From positions 153,010,329 to 153,074,328 of the forward strand of contig CM053143.1 in NCBI GenBank assembly GCA_028571685.1: DNA of 64,000 bases. Direction: 5' to 3'. This DNA comes from Heterohyrax brucei (lineage: Eukaryota; Chordata; Mammalia; Hyracoidea; Procaviidae). The translations under genes and the position numbers were made by a program. This document shows, piece after piece, positions 35,393 to 47,791 of this stretch (its first letter is position 1; every line of letters begins with the position of its first letter). The notes below the pieces were generated by a model. It was not told the origin of the DNA. It worked only from the letters and a program-made list of their open reading frames with translations, and made no database searches.

Positions 35393-35768
35393 GATTTTTG
35401 GGTACTGGGAAGTAGGATATCACCATAATAAATACCTAAAAAGTGTGGGAGTAGCTTTAGAATTGAGTAGTGGGTAGGTGCTGAAGAATTTTTAGGCACA
35501 AGCTAGCAAAAGCTTAGATTGTTGTGAGACTGTGGATAGAATTATGGACATAAATGGTAGTTTTACTGAGGGTTCAGAAGTAAAGAGAGCTGTAGAGAAA
35601 GCTATGAAAGAATGTTGCTAGAAATAGGCAAGTTAAATGTGCTTTTCATGCGATCTTAAAGAAAATGGTTAATGTATTATTAGACACTGGAAGGAAGGCT
35701 GTCCGTACTAGAAAGTGACAAAGAACTTGGCTGAATCATTTTCAGCCATAGTGCAGCCAAGGCAGTCT
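35393..35768 (+). mobile_element. MaLR internal sequence
   Basis: Matches the start of MLT/MST internal regions (tgggtactgggaagtaggat, aatacctaaaaagtgtggga, ggctgtccgtactagaaagt pattern). Truncated at the SINE at 35775; no second LTR was seen. Confidence 0.65.
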
Positions 35769-35774
35769 TTTAGA

Positions 35775-35968
35775 AACCAAAACCTGTTGTTGTTGAGTCT
35801 GATGTGTAACAACCCTGTAGGGCGGTAGAACTGCCTGTAGGGTTTTCAGAGCTATAATGTTTATGGAAGACTGCTGCATCTGTCTCCCACGGAGCAGCTG
35901 GTATGTTCCAGCTGCCGACATTTCAATTAGCTGCCAAGTGTGCAACCACTGTTTCACCAGGGTTTCTG
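35775..35968 (-). mobile_element. AfroSINE, long-type variant
   Basis: Minus-strand copy about 40 bp longer than the standard type, with a central block (ttttcagagctataatgttt, gaagactgctgcatctgtct, cagctggtatgttccagctg). Confidence 0.8.
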
Positions 35969-36014
35969 TAAAGAACACACAGTGTTAAACCCCTCATAGG
36001 GTTTACATCAAGAC

Positions 36015-36515
36015 CTAACCCTGAATGTGGCCTGTAAGATCCTGTGTGACCTGTCTTCCTCAAAGTCATTGTCCTCCATTTCAGACAGTTCTGCTTGCTG
36101 TCTAGATTCTAGAACATTGTGACTTTTTGACCATCATGCCATAGTCTTTCTTACTACAGGGGCATAACATTGCTTTTTCCTTTGTATCTATTATGGCTTC
36201 CATCTTCTGACAGCCCTCCTTTACCTTACCCTTACATCTTGTTCCACTGCTTTCCAGTTCTTCCTTTTACTCTCAGCTGAGAGCTACTTTTTCAGTAAAA
36301 TCTTCTCTGACTTCTAGATAAGTTTAGAGCTTCTCAGTAACACCTATCTTTTCCAACATTGTTAGTTTATAATAATTTTTAAAATGTTTAGGTTAGTATC
36401 TGAATCCACCAATGGAATGTGAACACCATTAGATTAAGGACTGTATCAGCATTGCTCACCTTTGTATCCCTAATGCTAGTATAGGTCTTTAGAATTTTTT
36501 TCAAATAATAAATGA
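36015..36515 (+). repeat. L2 LINE 3' region
   Basis: Sense L2 pattern: C-terminal-like region (ggcctgtaagatcctgtgtg), then gaacaccattagattaagga, cacctttgtatccctaatgc and an AATAAATGAA-type end. Confidence 0.7.
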
Positions 36516-36988
36516 ACTACACTTCTTCAAGCATTTCAGTTGATTTGTGGATTGTTTTCATTGACCTGTCTATTCCATCTTTCCCCCATGTGTCTGTCAG
36601 TTTTTCATATTGTGGGAGTTCGCATGTTGGTGTGATCCTGGAAACTGTTGCTGGTATTCAGATGCCAGTAGGGTCCCTCATGGTGGACAGGTTTCAGATG
36701 AGCTGCCAGACTAAGACTAGGAAGAAGGACCTACCAGTGTGCTTCTGAAAAGAATTAGCCAGTGAAAACCTATAAATGGCAGCAGAACATTGTCAGGTAC
36801 AGTGCCAGAAGATGAGCTCCCCAGCTTGGAAGGCACTTAGCTGGGGAAGAGCTGCGTCCTCAAAGTAGAGTTGACCTTAATGAAAGGGGTAGAGTTAAGC
36901 TTTCAGGATCTTAATTTACTGGCATGGCACAACTGAAAATGAGAAAAATCAGCTGCAAACATCCACTAATAATCAGAACATAGAATGT

Positions 36989-37237
36989 ATGAAGTATGAG
37001 TCTAGGAAAATCAGAAATCATAAAAATGAAATGAAACACATAAACATCAGTATCCTAGGCGTTAGTGAGCTAAAATGGACTGCTTTGGCCATTGTGAATT
37101 GGACAACCATATGGTGTACTGTGCTGGGAATGACACCTTGGAAGAGCAATGACATTGCATTTATCATCCAAAAAAACATTTCAAGATCTATCCTGAAGTA
37201 CAGTACTGTCACTGATAGGATAAGGAAGACCAGTTAA
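36989..37237 (+). pseudogene. RTE endonuclease relic
   Basis: Open for 82 codons across the N-terminal part of the apurinic-like endonuclease. It contains ISILGVSELKWTAL, keeping the glutamate of the conserved SELKW metal-binding motif. The frame is lost downstream and the domain is interrupted by the RTE insertion at 37344. Confidence 0.75.
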
Positions 37238-37343
37238 TATGACTATTATTGAAATTTATGCATCAACCACTAAGGCCAAAGATGAAGAAATTGAATATTT
37301 TTACTAATTTCTGCAATCTGAAACTAATCAAACATACAGTCAG

Positions 37344-37730
37344 TTGTTGATAGGTGTCAACAAATTGGTTCCAACTCATAGTGACCCTGTGAACAACAGC
37401 GAAATACTGCCTGGTGTTGTGTCACATCCACAGTCGTTTTTATGCTTAAACACATTGTCGCGGCCACAGTGTCAGTCTATCTCGTCTAGGTCTTCCTGTT
37501 TTTTGCTGATCCTCCACTCTACTGAGCATGATGTTCTTCTCCAGGGACTGATCTTTCCTGACAGCATATCCAAAGTATGTAAGACGCAGTCTTTCCATCT
37601 TTGCTTCCAAGGAGCACTCTGGTTGTACTTTTTCCAGAACAGATCTGTTTGTGGTGGTCCATTGTACATTCAACATTCTTCAACACCACAATTCAAAGGC
37701 ATTGATTCTTCTTCTGTCATCTTTGTTCAC
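37344..37730 (-). mobile_element. 5'-truncated RTE inserted in RTE
   Basis: Only the last 390 bp of an RTE, in the opposite orientation to its host copy. The host reading resumes on the other side. The flanks tacagtcag (37335-37343) and tagaatcag (37731-37739) agree at 7 of 9 bases, a decayed target duplication. Confidence 0.82.
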
Positions 37731-38531
37731 TAGAATCAGTATGCATTGGTAATTACTGGTGACTGAAATGCAAAAGTTGGAAATAAAGAAGGAGGCTCAG
37801 TAGTTGGAAAATACAGTCTTTGTGATAGAAACAATGCCAGGGATCACATGATAGAATTTTATAAGACCAAGGGCTTCGTTGCAAATACCATTTTTCACTA
37901 ACAAGAGCTGAAGTATGACCTTGACTGTATCCCTTCTGAGTTTAAAGACCATCTCAGGAACAGATTTGATGTGTTGACCACTAATGACTGCAACCAGACA
38001 CATTGTGGAATGACATCAAAGACATCACCCATGAAGAGATCAAGAAAGAGGTCATTAAAAAGACTGAAAAGAAAAACAAAACCAATTGGATGTCAGAAGA
38101 GACTCTGAAACTTGCTCTCGAACATCAGGCAGCTAAAGCAAAAGGAAGGAGTTGCAAAGTAAAAGACATAAACAGAAGATTTCAAAGAGCAGCTCAAGAA
38201 GACGAAAGTATCATAATGACGTGCAAAGAGCTAAAAATGGAAAATCAAAAAGGAAGAACACGTTCTGCATTTCTCAAGCTGAAAGAACTGAAGAAAAAAT
38301 TCAAGCCTTGAGTTTCAATAGTGAAGGATTCTACATTGAACGACTTAGGGAGCATCAAAACAAGATGGAAGGAATACACAGTCGTTATGCCAGAAAGAAC
38401 TGTTAATGTTCAGCCATTTGAAGAGGTATCACATAATCAGGAACCTATAATACTGAAGGAAGAGGTTGAATCTGCATTGAAGGCATTGGCAAAGAACCAG
38501 GCTCCAGGAATTGATGGAATGTCAGTTGAGA

Positions 38532-39050
38532 TGTTTTAGTCAGCTAGTGCTACTCTAACTGGAAATACCACAGAGTGGATGGCTTTAACAAAGGAAAGTT
38601 TATTGTTACACAGTTTGGCAGGCTGCAAGTCCAAATTCAGGATGTCTGCTCCAGGGGAAGGCTTTCCCCCTTGTCGGCTCTAGAGGAAAGTCCAGTATTG
38701 CATCAGTCATTGTCCAGGGAGCATCTTGGTTCAGGAACCTCAGGTCTGAAGGATGCACTCTACTCCCGGTGCTGCTTTCTTGGTGGTGTGAAGTTCCCAG
38801 TTCTCTGCTAGTTTCCCTTTTGTCTCTTGTACGATGAAAGGATTAAGGAGGAGGGCAAACCATACTCTAGGGAAACTCCCTTTACACTGGAGCAGAGAGG
38901 TGGTCTTATAAAGGGATATACAGCTCCATTCTAATCCTTTAACATACATCATAGGAAAACCACAAAATGGAGGACAGTCATGAGATACTGGGAATCATGG
39001 CCTACCACATGGCAACACATTTTTGGGGGGACACAGTTCAATCAATGACA
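38532..39050 (-). mobile_element. Solo MaLR-like LTR inserted in RTE
   Basis: Same family and ends as 5175-5698 (tgttttagtcagctagtgct to caatgaca). It cuts the RTE reverse transcriptase between gttgaga and atatttcagc; a clean 5-bp duplication could not be read here. Confidence 0.82.
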
Positions 39051-39170
39051 ATATTTCAGCAAACAGATGGCTGTGTTAGAAGTGCTGACTCGTCTATGCC
39101 GAGACATTTGGCCGACTCAGTGCAAGAGAGCCATATTTATGCCAAATCCGAAGAAGGGTGATCCAACTGA

Positions 39171-39720
39171 ATGTGGAAATTACCAAAAAATATCATTAAT
39201 ATCACAAGTCAAATTTTGCTGAACATTCAAAAGCAACTGCAACAGTATATTGACAAGGAACTGTGGGAAATTCAAGCTGGATTCAGAAGAGGATGTGGAA
39301 CCACGGTTGTCATTGCTGATGTTAGATGGATCTTGGCTGAAACAGAATACCAGAAAGATGTTTACTTGTGTTTCATTGACTATGTAAAGGCATTTGACTG
39401 TGTGGATCATAATAAAGTATGACTAACATTGAAGGAAAGGGAATTCCAGAACACTTAATGGTGCTCCTTAGGAATCTATGTGGATCAAGGGACATGTGAA
39501 CCAAGCAAGGGTACACTGCATGGTTTACAGTCAGGAAAGGTGTGCATCAAGGTTGTGTTCTTTCACCATACCTTTTCACTCTGTATGCTGGGCAAATAAT
39601 CTGAGAAGCTGGATTATACTAAGAAGAATAGGGCATCAGGATTGGAGGATGACTCATCAACAACCTGCATTACACAGATGACACCACCTTACTTGCTAGA
39701 AGTAAAGAAGATTTGAAACT
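39171..39720 (+). pseudogene. RTE reverse transcriptase palm relic
   Basis: The piece at 39171-39422 includes YQKDVYLCFIDYVKAFDCVD, holding the first catalytic aspartate (motif A). At 39671-39682 the active-site box reads YTDD instead of YADD, in the context NLHYTDDTTLLARSKEDL. Both aspartates of the box are kept, but stops and frame changes separate the motifs, so the copy is dead. Confidence 0.8.
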
Positions 39721-40398
39721 CTTAGTGTTGAAGATCAAGGACCATAGCATTCAATATGGATTGCACCTCACCATCAAGAAAACAGAAATCCTCACAAGTG
39801 GACCAGTGAGCAACATCGTGATAAATGGAGAAAGGATTGAGGTTGTCAAGGATTTCATTTTACTTGGGTCCGCAGTCAACGCCCATGGAAGCAACTGTCA
39901 TAAAATCAAAAGATGCGTTGCTGCAGAGGATCTCTTTAAAGTGTTGAAAGGTAAAGACGTCCCCTTGAAGACTAAAGTGTGTATGACCCAAGCCAGGGTA
40001 TTTTCAGTCACGTTATATAAGTGTGAAAGCTAGACCTTGAACAAAGAAGACAGAAGAAGAGTTGATAACTTTGAATTGTGTTGGAGAAGAATGTTGAATG
40101 TACCATGGACCACCAAAAGAACAAAAAGATCTGTTCTAGAAGAAGTACAACCAGAGTATTCTTTGGAAGCAAAGATGACAAGACTGTCTTACATACTTGG
40201 GACTTGTTTTCAGTAAGGATCAGTCCCTGGAGAAGAGTATTATGCTTGGTAGAGTCGGGGGGTCAGTGAGAAAGAGAAAGACCCTTGACAACATGGGTTG
40301 ACAATGCCTGCAGCACTGGGCTTAAGCACAAAAACAATTGTGGACGTGGAGCGAGACCGAAGCAGTGTTTCGTTTCATTCTGTTGTGCCTAGGGTCAC

Positions 40399-40924
40399 TG
40401 TTTCAGCCTCGATTTTCTAGGGAAGAAGAACCAGTAACATATACAAGGAAAGGTTTATACAAAGGAAACAGCTCACACAATTGTAGAAGCTGAACATCAC
40501 AATTCCTGACACAAGCCTCATGTGGCCGTGGGAGCTGGTGAATCGAAGGTCAGCAAGTCAGAGACCAGAGTTTCTAGATCACTGGCTGTGTAGATCAGCA
40601 GATCCCATGCTGGCAGAGAGACTGCAGGTCTCTGCTGGCTCAGGGAGCTGTGGGGGCTGGTGAACCCAGGATCATCAGGTCAGGGAACAGGGCTCTCACT
40701 CACTGGCTGTAAGGTTGATGAATCCAGCAGCTGCTAGTTCAGGTCTAGGAAACAGATGCAAAAAAGGGCGGGAGTTGCTGGCACCGTGAGCAGATGAAGT
40801 AGATGGTGGAAGGTGGAGAGATGAGAGCTGAGGAGTAGCGGAGCCATCACATGCCCTGCGTCTGCACTTAATACAGCAGCCAAACATAGAGGTGCCAAGC
40901 TGACACTCTTAATAGTCTCTATCA
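40399..40924 (-). mobile_element. Second-type LTR inserted in RTE tail
   Basis: Runs tgtttcagcctcgattttct to gtctctatca, that is TG...CA on the minus strand. Internal phrases (aacagctcacacaattgtag; gccaagctgacactcttaat) resemble a MaLR/ERVL-type LTR different from the 524-bp family. The RTE tail resumes at 40925. No clear 5-bp duplication, so boundaries may be off by a few bases. Confidence 0.62.
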
Positions 40925-40969
40925 GCTGGAGCTGACTTGATGGTACCTACCGGCAAAAAAAAAACAACA

Positions 40970-42297
40970 TACACTTGGACTTCAGCAGGTGGAGTACACG
41001 GGAATCAAAACCACTACATCTGTGCAAAGAGGATGGTAAAGCTCAGTATCAGAACACAGCCAGGGGCTGATTGCGACACAATCAGTAGCTCATAAGCAAG
41101 TTCAAATTGAAACTGATGGAAATTGGAAAAACTCCATGAAGGCCGAAATATGACCTTGAGTGTGTTCCACATGAGTTTAGAGATCATGTCAAAAATAGAT
41201 TTGACTTAGTGAACACTAATGATGGAAGACCAATCAAGTTGTGGACGGATATCATACATGAAAGCAAGAAATTAAACATGTCAGAAGAGACTCTGGAACT
41301 TGCTCTTGAATGTCGAGTAGCTAAAGCAAAAGGAGAAATGAAGTAAAAGAGCTAAACAGAAGATTTCAGAGGCCAGCTTAAGACAAGGTAAAGCATTATG
41401 ATGTGCAAAGAGCTGGAGTTAGAAAACCAAAAAGGAAGAACATGCTGTACATTTCTCAAGCTGAAACCATTGAAGAAAAAAATTCAAACCTTGAGTTGCA
41501 GTCGTAAAGGACCCTGTAGGAATCATGCAAAGAAAATGGAAGGAATACAGAGTCATCATACCAGAAAGAATTGGTTGGCACTTAACCATTTCAAGAGGTA
41601 GCATGTAATCAGGAAAGGATGGTACTAAAGGAAGACATTGAAGCTGCCTTGAAGGCATTGGCAAAAATCAAGGCTCCAGGAATTGATGGACTATCAATTG
41701 AGATGTTTCAGCAAACAGATGGAGCACTGGAAATGCCCATTCTTCGATGCCAAGAAGTTGGGAAGACAGCTACCTGATCAGACTGGAAGATAGCTCAATG
41801 TATGCCTATTCCCAAGAAAGGTGATCCAGATGAATGCAGAAATTATCAAACAATATCATTAATACCACACATGAGTAAAATTTTGGTAAAAATTCAAAAG
41901 CAGCTACAGCAGTGTGTTGATAGGGAGCTGCCAGAAATTCAAGCCACATTCGGAAGAGGACATGGAACCAGCAGTGGGTCATACCATTGCTGATGTCAGA
42001 TGGATTTTGTCTGAAAGCAGAGAATGCCTGAAAGATGTTTATGTATGTTTTATTTACTGTGCAAAGGCATTCCACTATGTGGATTGTAACAAATTATGGA
42101 TAACATTGCAGAGAATGGTAGTTTCATAATGCTTAATCGTGCTCATGAGGAATCTGTATGGATCAAGACGCAGTCATTCAAATCAAACGAGAGGGCACTG
42201 TGTGGTTTGAAGTCAGGACAGATGTGTACAGGTTGCATCCTTCCACTTTCCCTATTCAGTTTGTGCCAAGCAGATAGTCTAAGAAGCTGGACTATGT
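40970..42297 (+). mobile_element. RTE/BovB-type LINE, internal fragment
   Basis: Plus-strand piece starting inside the endonuclease region directly after the poly-A of the preceding RTE and ending in the palm region near agaagctggactatgtatg, with no 3' tail. It contains a broken polymerase motif at about 42032-42075, where the block reads CFIYCAKAF with the catalytic aspartate lost. Because it lacks a 3' end it is not a simple retrotransposition product. Confidence 0.82.
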
Positions 42298-42789
42298 ATG
42301 TCAAATTAATCATAGTATCATTTTAAAATACTTGATTTTTTTCAGACGGCTTTCTTGCTTTGCTAAAGCTCCACAAAAAGAGTATTAGTTAATGAAGTTA
42401 AAGATTAAGTAAGCTGAGTAGGGCTGTAGCATCAGCGGCTCCAGAGGTGGGGCCAGCATAGATCACCTGAAGACAGTTATTTAAATGGAAAATCAATTTA
42501 ATGGCACCATGGGCAGCCATTCACTAGTACAGCTTTATAATTTGTGTTAATGATTCACAAGTCATACAAGATTACAGACTGTTCCTGTGTTACAAACAAG
42601 ATGAGCTGTGTTTTTAAGTCAGATTTGTAGGTTTGTCAGAACAGGTGTATGTAGTTCTTATTTAGCCTTTTAGTGTTCGAAAAGGCTCAGATGCCTTTTT
42701 CAGTGATTTAAAAGGTCTGCAGGCAGCAAGTGAAGGTGATTGTGATGAAGACTTTGTGCCCCTAAGGGTTGGTTTTATTGTATCATTAA
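42298..42789. other. Intronic DNA, nothing recognised
   Basis: Apparently unique sequence. Confidence 0.4.
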
Positions 42790-42951
42790 AACAAAACAAA
42801 ACACTGCCGTCGAGTTAGTTTCAACTCATAGGACCCTACAGGACAGAGTAGCACTGCCCTATAGAGTTTCCAGGGAGTGCCTGGCAGATTTGAACAGCCA
42901 GCCTTTTGATTAACAGACATAGAACCTAACCATTATACCACCAGGGTTTCC
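42790..42951 (-). mobile_element. AfroSINE
   Basis: Minus-strand full-length copy: ctgccgtcgagttagtttca at the tail and accattataccaccagggtt at the head. Confidence 0.9.
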
Positions 42952-43099
42952 ATAGTGAGGGCAGATTTACATAACATTGAAAGACAGTAGGAGTTGTCTG
43001 TAAATCTAGTATTTGTAACTTGGGGCTGCCAATAGTACTAAATTCATAGGTGGAGCTCGTCAATAAGTAAGAGCTGTATTGTTACTTGGAGTTAGCAGA

Positions 43100-43735
43100 A
43101 CTAAAGTTTGAAGGCCCAGTACACAATACTGCTCTCACTTCTTTCACCAACTGCAAGTTCATAGGGTTCCCCAAACCACCCCCAGGTTCAATAATTTGCT
43201 AGAAGGATTCACAGAACCTGTTGAAAGCTGTAATACTCTGTGGCTACAGTTTGTCACAGAGAAGGATTTCAGGTTAAAATTAGCTTAAGGAATTGGTACA
43301 TAAAACAGAGTCTGGGAGGGTTCCAAAAGATGATGCTTTCATAATCCTCAGGATGCTTTACCTACTGAGAATGAATGCATAACAATATGCAGAGAGTGTT
43401 GCCAACCCAGGGATCTTACAGCTTTGGTGTTCAAAGTTTTTACTGGGGCTTCATTAAGTAGCATGATTGATTGATTGTCTAAGTGGTTGAACTCAGGTTC
43501 CATGTTGATTGATGTGACCTGACCCAAGTCTCCCACCCTAAGCCACATAATTAGTTTTTCTGGTTTAGCTAGTCCTACACCAGAACTATTAGGTATGGCC
43601 AGTGTTACCTAAAATATGCTATAATCAGTCATGTTCTAAACAAAGACACTCCTATCAGGTAGGTTATAGAATACCTGCCCCTGAAGCCAGGGGCAAAGAC
43701 CAGACCCCTCTTCAGGTGAAGCCACATTTTTTACT
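43100..43735 (-). mobile_element. ERV LTR-like repeat
   Basis: Shares ordered blocks with 52110-53200 (gagtgttgccaaccca; gtttttactggggcttcat, whose reverse complement has a polyadenylation-like motif; caaagacactcctatcaggt). Its size and layout fit an old ERVL/ERV3-type LTR (MER21-like), but the family name is not certain. Confidence 0.5.
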
Positions 43736-44554
<819 letters not shown>

Positions 44555-45415
44555 TGTCAGGTGAAGGGGGTGACAGCTCACAGTGGAGGGCAAATCAGCA
44601 TAACTGAACTACACCGTAAACTGAAAGGTTTTCTAAACAACCCAACATTTCAAAGGATAGAGTAGCAGGGACAGGGGTCAGAGGACATCGAGCTCAGCTG
44701 GCATAACTAGTCTTTTGCTAAGAGAGTCTTCTGCACCCCATGTTGGTGAGTGGCTTCTGGGGTCTTAGAAGCTAACAAGCTGCTGTCTGAGGAACACCAA
44801 ATGATCCCAGCCTATCTAGAACAGATGACAACCAAGAACGTCAAAGACATGAGTAAAAATGAGCCCAGGAGACAGAAGGACCCATATGAATGGGAGATTG
44901 CCTCAGCCCGAGACCAGAAGAGCCACATGGTGCCTGGCCACCAAAGGCAACTGTGATGGGAGACACAGTATGGAGTCCCTGAATGTAGCGTGAGAAAAAC
45001 GGGTGTGCAGTACAAGAACTCTACTGAAAGACCCGAACTGATGGTCTGACAGCCTGGAGGGTCCTCTGGGAACATGGTTGCTAGACTTGCTGCTGGCCCT
45101 GACCAGAAACCAGTATTGAGGTCAGTTCTTCAGATAAGAATGGACTAGATTCGGGTACACAGTGTGAACATGTTGGTGTGTGTACTTTATGATTTTATAC
45201 CCTTAAGGAGGCTGTTTCTTTCTAGAAGGAAGAGGAGAGGGTGGAGAGGAGGGGACTGCTGTTATGAGGATACTAGAAGTAAAGAGTGAAAAGGAGGAGT
45301 GTGTTGTCACAGGGTGAGGAGAGCAGGTGGAGTTGCAGATAGGTGGGCATGCAAAATTTGTTTGGATTGTATACTTGGCACTTAATAAAAAAAGTTGTTC
45401 TGGTCTATAAGCATA
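44555..45415 (+). mobile_element. L1 3' UTR fragment, sense
   Basis: Reverse complement of blocks in the L1 at 8805-9700 (cttttgctaagagagtcttc; gagtggcttctggggtctta) ending in cttaataaaaaaag. No ORF2 remains. Confidence 0.78.
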
Positions 45416-45789
45416 AATGCAAGGCTGTGTATATTATACTTTATCACTAATAATGGTCAAAACAATTTCTTATTGTTAAGTACCCTTACACCGGAGTATA
45501 ATAAAGTAAGGTACAAACATTTGCTCAAATGTTTGGGTGGCAGTTAAGCAGATTTTCAGCTGTCTTAGCATGATTAAAAGTGTGGTGCTTGTGAGTAACA
45601 TACCTTTCAGGGTCAGTGTATGCTAGGACTTATTATCACTAAGAATGCCTTTGAGGAAAAGGAATATAGTAGGAACGTATAAATTAAATGAAAGTCTTGT
45701 GGGTTTAGAAATACATTTGGAATGCCATTATCTCTGATGCCTTGCTGTAAAAATAGATGAGTAAAGAATTGTTTTAGAGCATAGTTAAT
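45416..45789. other. Intronic DNA, nothing recognised
   Basis: Apparently unique sequence. Confidence 0.4.
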
Positions 45790-47245
45790 GCTTTTTTTAT
45801 TTTGCTTTAAGTGAAATTTACAGTTCAAGTTGATTTCTCATACAGAATTTATACACACACTGTTATATGACCCTAGTTGCTCTCCCTATAGTGTGACAGC
45901 AGACTCTTTCTTTGTCAGCCCCAGATTTCATGTGTCTGTTCAGCCAGCTCCTGGCCCTGTCTGCCTTTGCAACTAGCCTCTGGATGGGAGCTAACCGTTT
46001 TGTCTCATGATCCGCTTGAGCTAAAGCACACTCTTCACGAATATCATTTTGTGTCTTATACCCAAACCTCAAACCAAATCCACTGCCACCAAGTTGATGC
46101 CAGCTCATAGCATCTTATATCTTTGTCTGAAGAGCTAACTTTAGGAGTGGTTTTAGTGAGGGGCTAAGAGTCATCCAGGGTCCCTCCAGTCGGTCAGACC
46201 ATTAAGTCTGAGCTTTTTATTAGAATTTGAGTTCAGTACCCCATTTTTCTCCCACTGAGTCAGGGACTCTATTGTATTCCTTGTCCAGAGAGGCATTGAT
46301 GTTAGCTGGGCACCATCTAGTTCTTTTGATCTCAGCCTAGTGGAGTCTCTGGTTTATGTGGCCCTTTCTGTCTCTTGGGCTGATATTTTCCTTATGTCTT
46401 TGGTGTTCTTCCTTCTTTGCTCCAGGTGGGTTGGACCAACTAATGCATCTTAGATGGCCACTCGTTAGCTTTTAAGACCCTGGGATCTGCTTTCTAAAGT
46501 GGGATGCAGAACATTTTCTTAATGGACCGTTGTCATGCCAGTTGACGTAAATGTCCCCTGAAACGTAAATGTCCCCTGAAACCATGGTCCGCAAATGTCT
46601 GCCTCTGTAGTCTGTCCCTTGAAGTGATTAGTTGTATGCAGGAAACTTCTTAGCTTTTGGTTTAGCCCAGTTGTGTTGACTACCTCTGTAGTGCGTATTG
46701 TCCTTCCTTTCACCTGAGATAATATTTGTCTACCGTCTAGTTAATGAGTACCTTCCTTCCTACCTCCTCACACTTGTAACCATTGAAGAATGTTTTCTTC
46801 TGTGTTTAAACTTTCTCTTGAGTGCTTACAATAGTGGTTTTGTACAATATCTGTCCTTCTGCGGCTGACAGCACTCAGCGTGATGCCTTCCAGATTCCTC
46901 TGTTTTGAGATATTTCATAGCTTCATCATTGTTCATCATTGCATAGTTTTCCAGTGCGTGACTGTACCACAGTTCGTTTATCCATTCAACCACTGGTGGG
47001 CATCTAGGTTGTTTCCATCTTTTTTGGTATTGTGAAAAGTGTTGCACTGAACATGGGTGTGCATATATCTGTTCATGTGAAGTCTCTTATTTTTCTAGGA
47101 TATATTCCAAGGAGTGGGATTGCTGGATGGTGTGGTACTTCTATTTCTGGCTTTTTAAGGAAGTGCCAAATCGATTGCCAAAGTGATTGTGCCATTTTAT
47201 ATTCTCACCAGCGGTGTATAAATGTTCCTGTCTCTGCTACCTCTC
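45790..47245 (-). mobile_element. L1 LINE 3' end with ORF2 C-terminus
   Basis: Minus strand: T run (poly-A) at 45792-45798, a 3' UTR of about 1 kb, then the ORF2 C-terminal region to about 47245, where it is truncated. The open piece at 46826-47047 reads KRWKQPRCPPVVEWINELWY, the typical end of L1 ORF2. A short AfroSINE-like fragment lies at 46068-46112. Confidence 0.82.
46068..46112 (-). mobile_element. AfroSINE tail fragment inside L1 3' UTR
   Basis: Only the tail (ccactgccaccaagttgatg) is present. Confidence 0.6.
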
Positions 47246-47258
47246 AAGGAAAGAATTT

Positions 47259-47791
47259 TTTCTTTTTCTTTCTATTGTGATTAAATGGAAGTATACAGTC
47301 CACATCAGTTTTGCATATCTACCCATCTGCAGCTCCTTCTGCTCTGCCCACCCTGTGACAGCACATTCATCCTTTTTACTCTGTATTTCTAGTATCATCT
47401 TAACAAGATCTCTCTCTTCTTCTCCACCCTTTGTCTCTCAACTAGAAAGAGTCCAGTAGGACAGCCTCCCATAAAGGCATAGACCCATGAAGTACACACA
47501 CCATGTGGTCACACTGTGTCCCTAGTCTAGTCCATTCTTGTCTGAAGAGTTGACCTCAGGACAGTACTGGTTTCCAGTCAGGGACAGCAGCAGGAGTAGG
47601 GGCCATGTTCCCAGGGGATCCTTCAGGTTGTCAGACCATCATTCTGGTCTTTTAATAAGAGTTCACATCTTCTTTTCATGTTGCCTCAGGGACTGTACAT
47701 TGTGTCCACCCTCATGGCTATCTTTGCTGGTGGCAGGGCACCATCTGGTTCTTCTGCTTTCTTGTTAACACAGTCTCCCATTCATCTGGGT
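47259..47791 (-). mobile_element. L1 3' UTR, 5'-truncated
   Basis: Minus-strand 3' UTR with a T-rich start near 47259. Flanks caaggaaagaatttttt (about 47245-47261) and caagaagagaattttta (about 47792-47808) look like a decayed target duplication. It directly abuts the L1 at 45790-47245. Confidence 0.72.

Larger units (their letters stand above)
36590..40965 (+). mobile_element. RTE/BovB-type LINE, nearly full length, sense in SMIM14 intron 1, with three insertions
   Basis: Plus-strand element in four pieces: 36590-37343 (5' UTR and endonuclease), 37731-38531 (endonuclease end and linker), 39051-40398 (reverse transcriptase and C-terminal region) and 40925-40965 (3' tail and poly-A). The gaps are a truncated RTE (37344-37730), a solo LTR (38532-39050) and a second LTR (40399-40924). 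Removing them leaves about 2.9 kb. Stops and frameshifts are present throughout. Confidence 0.87.
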
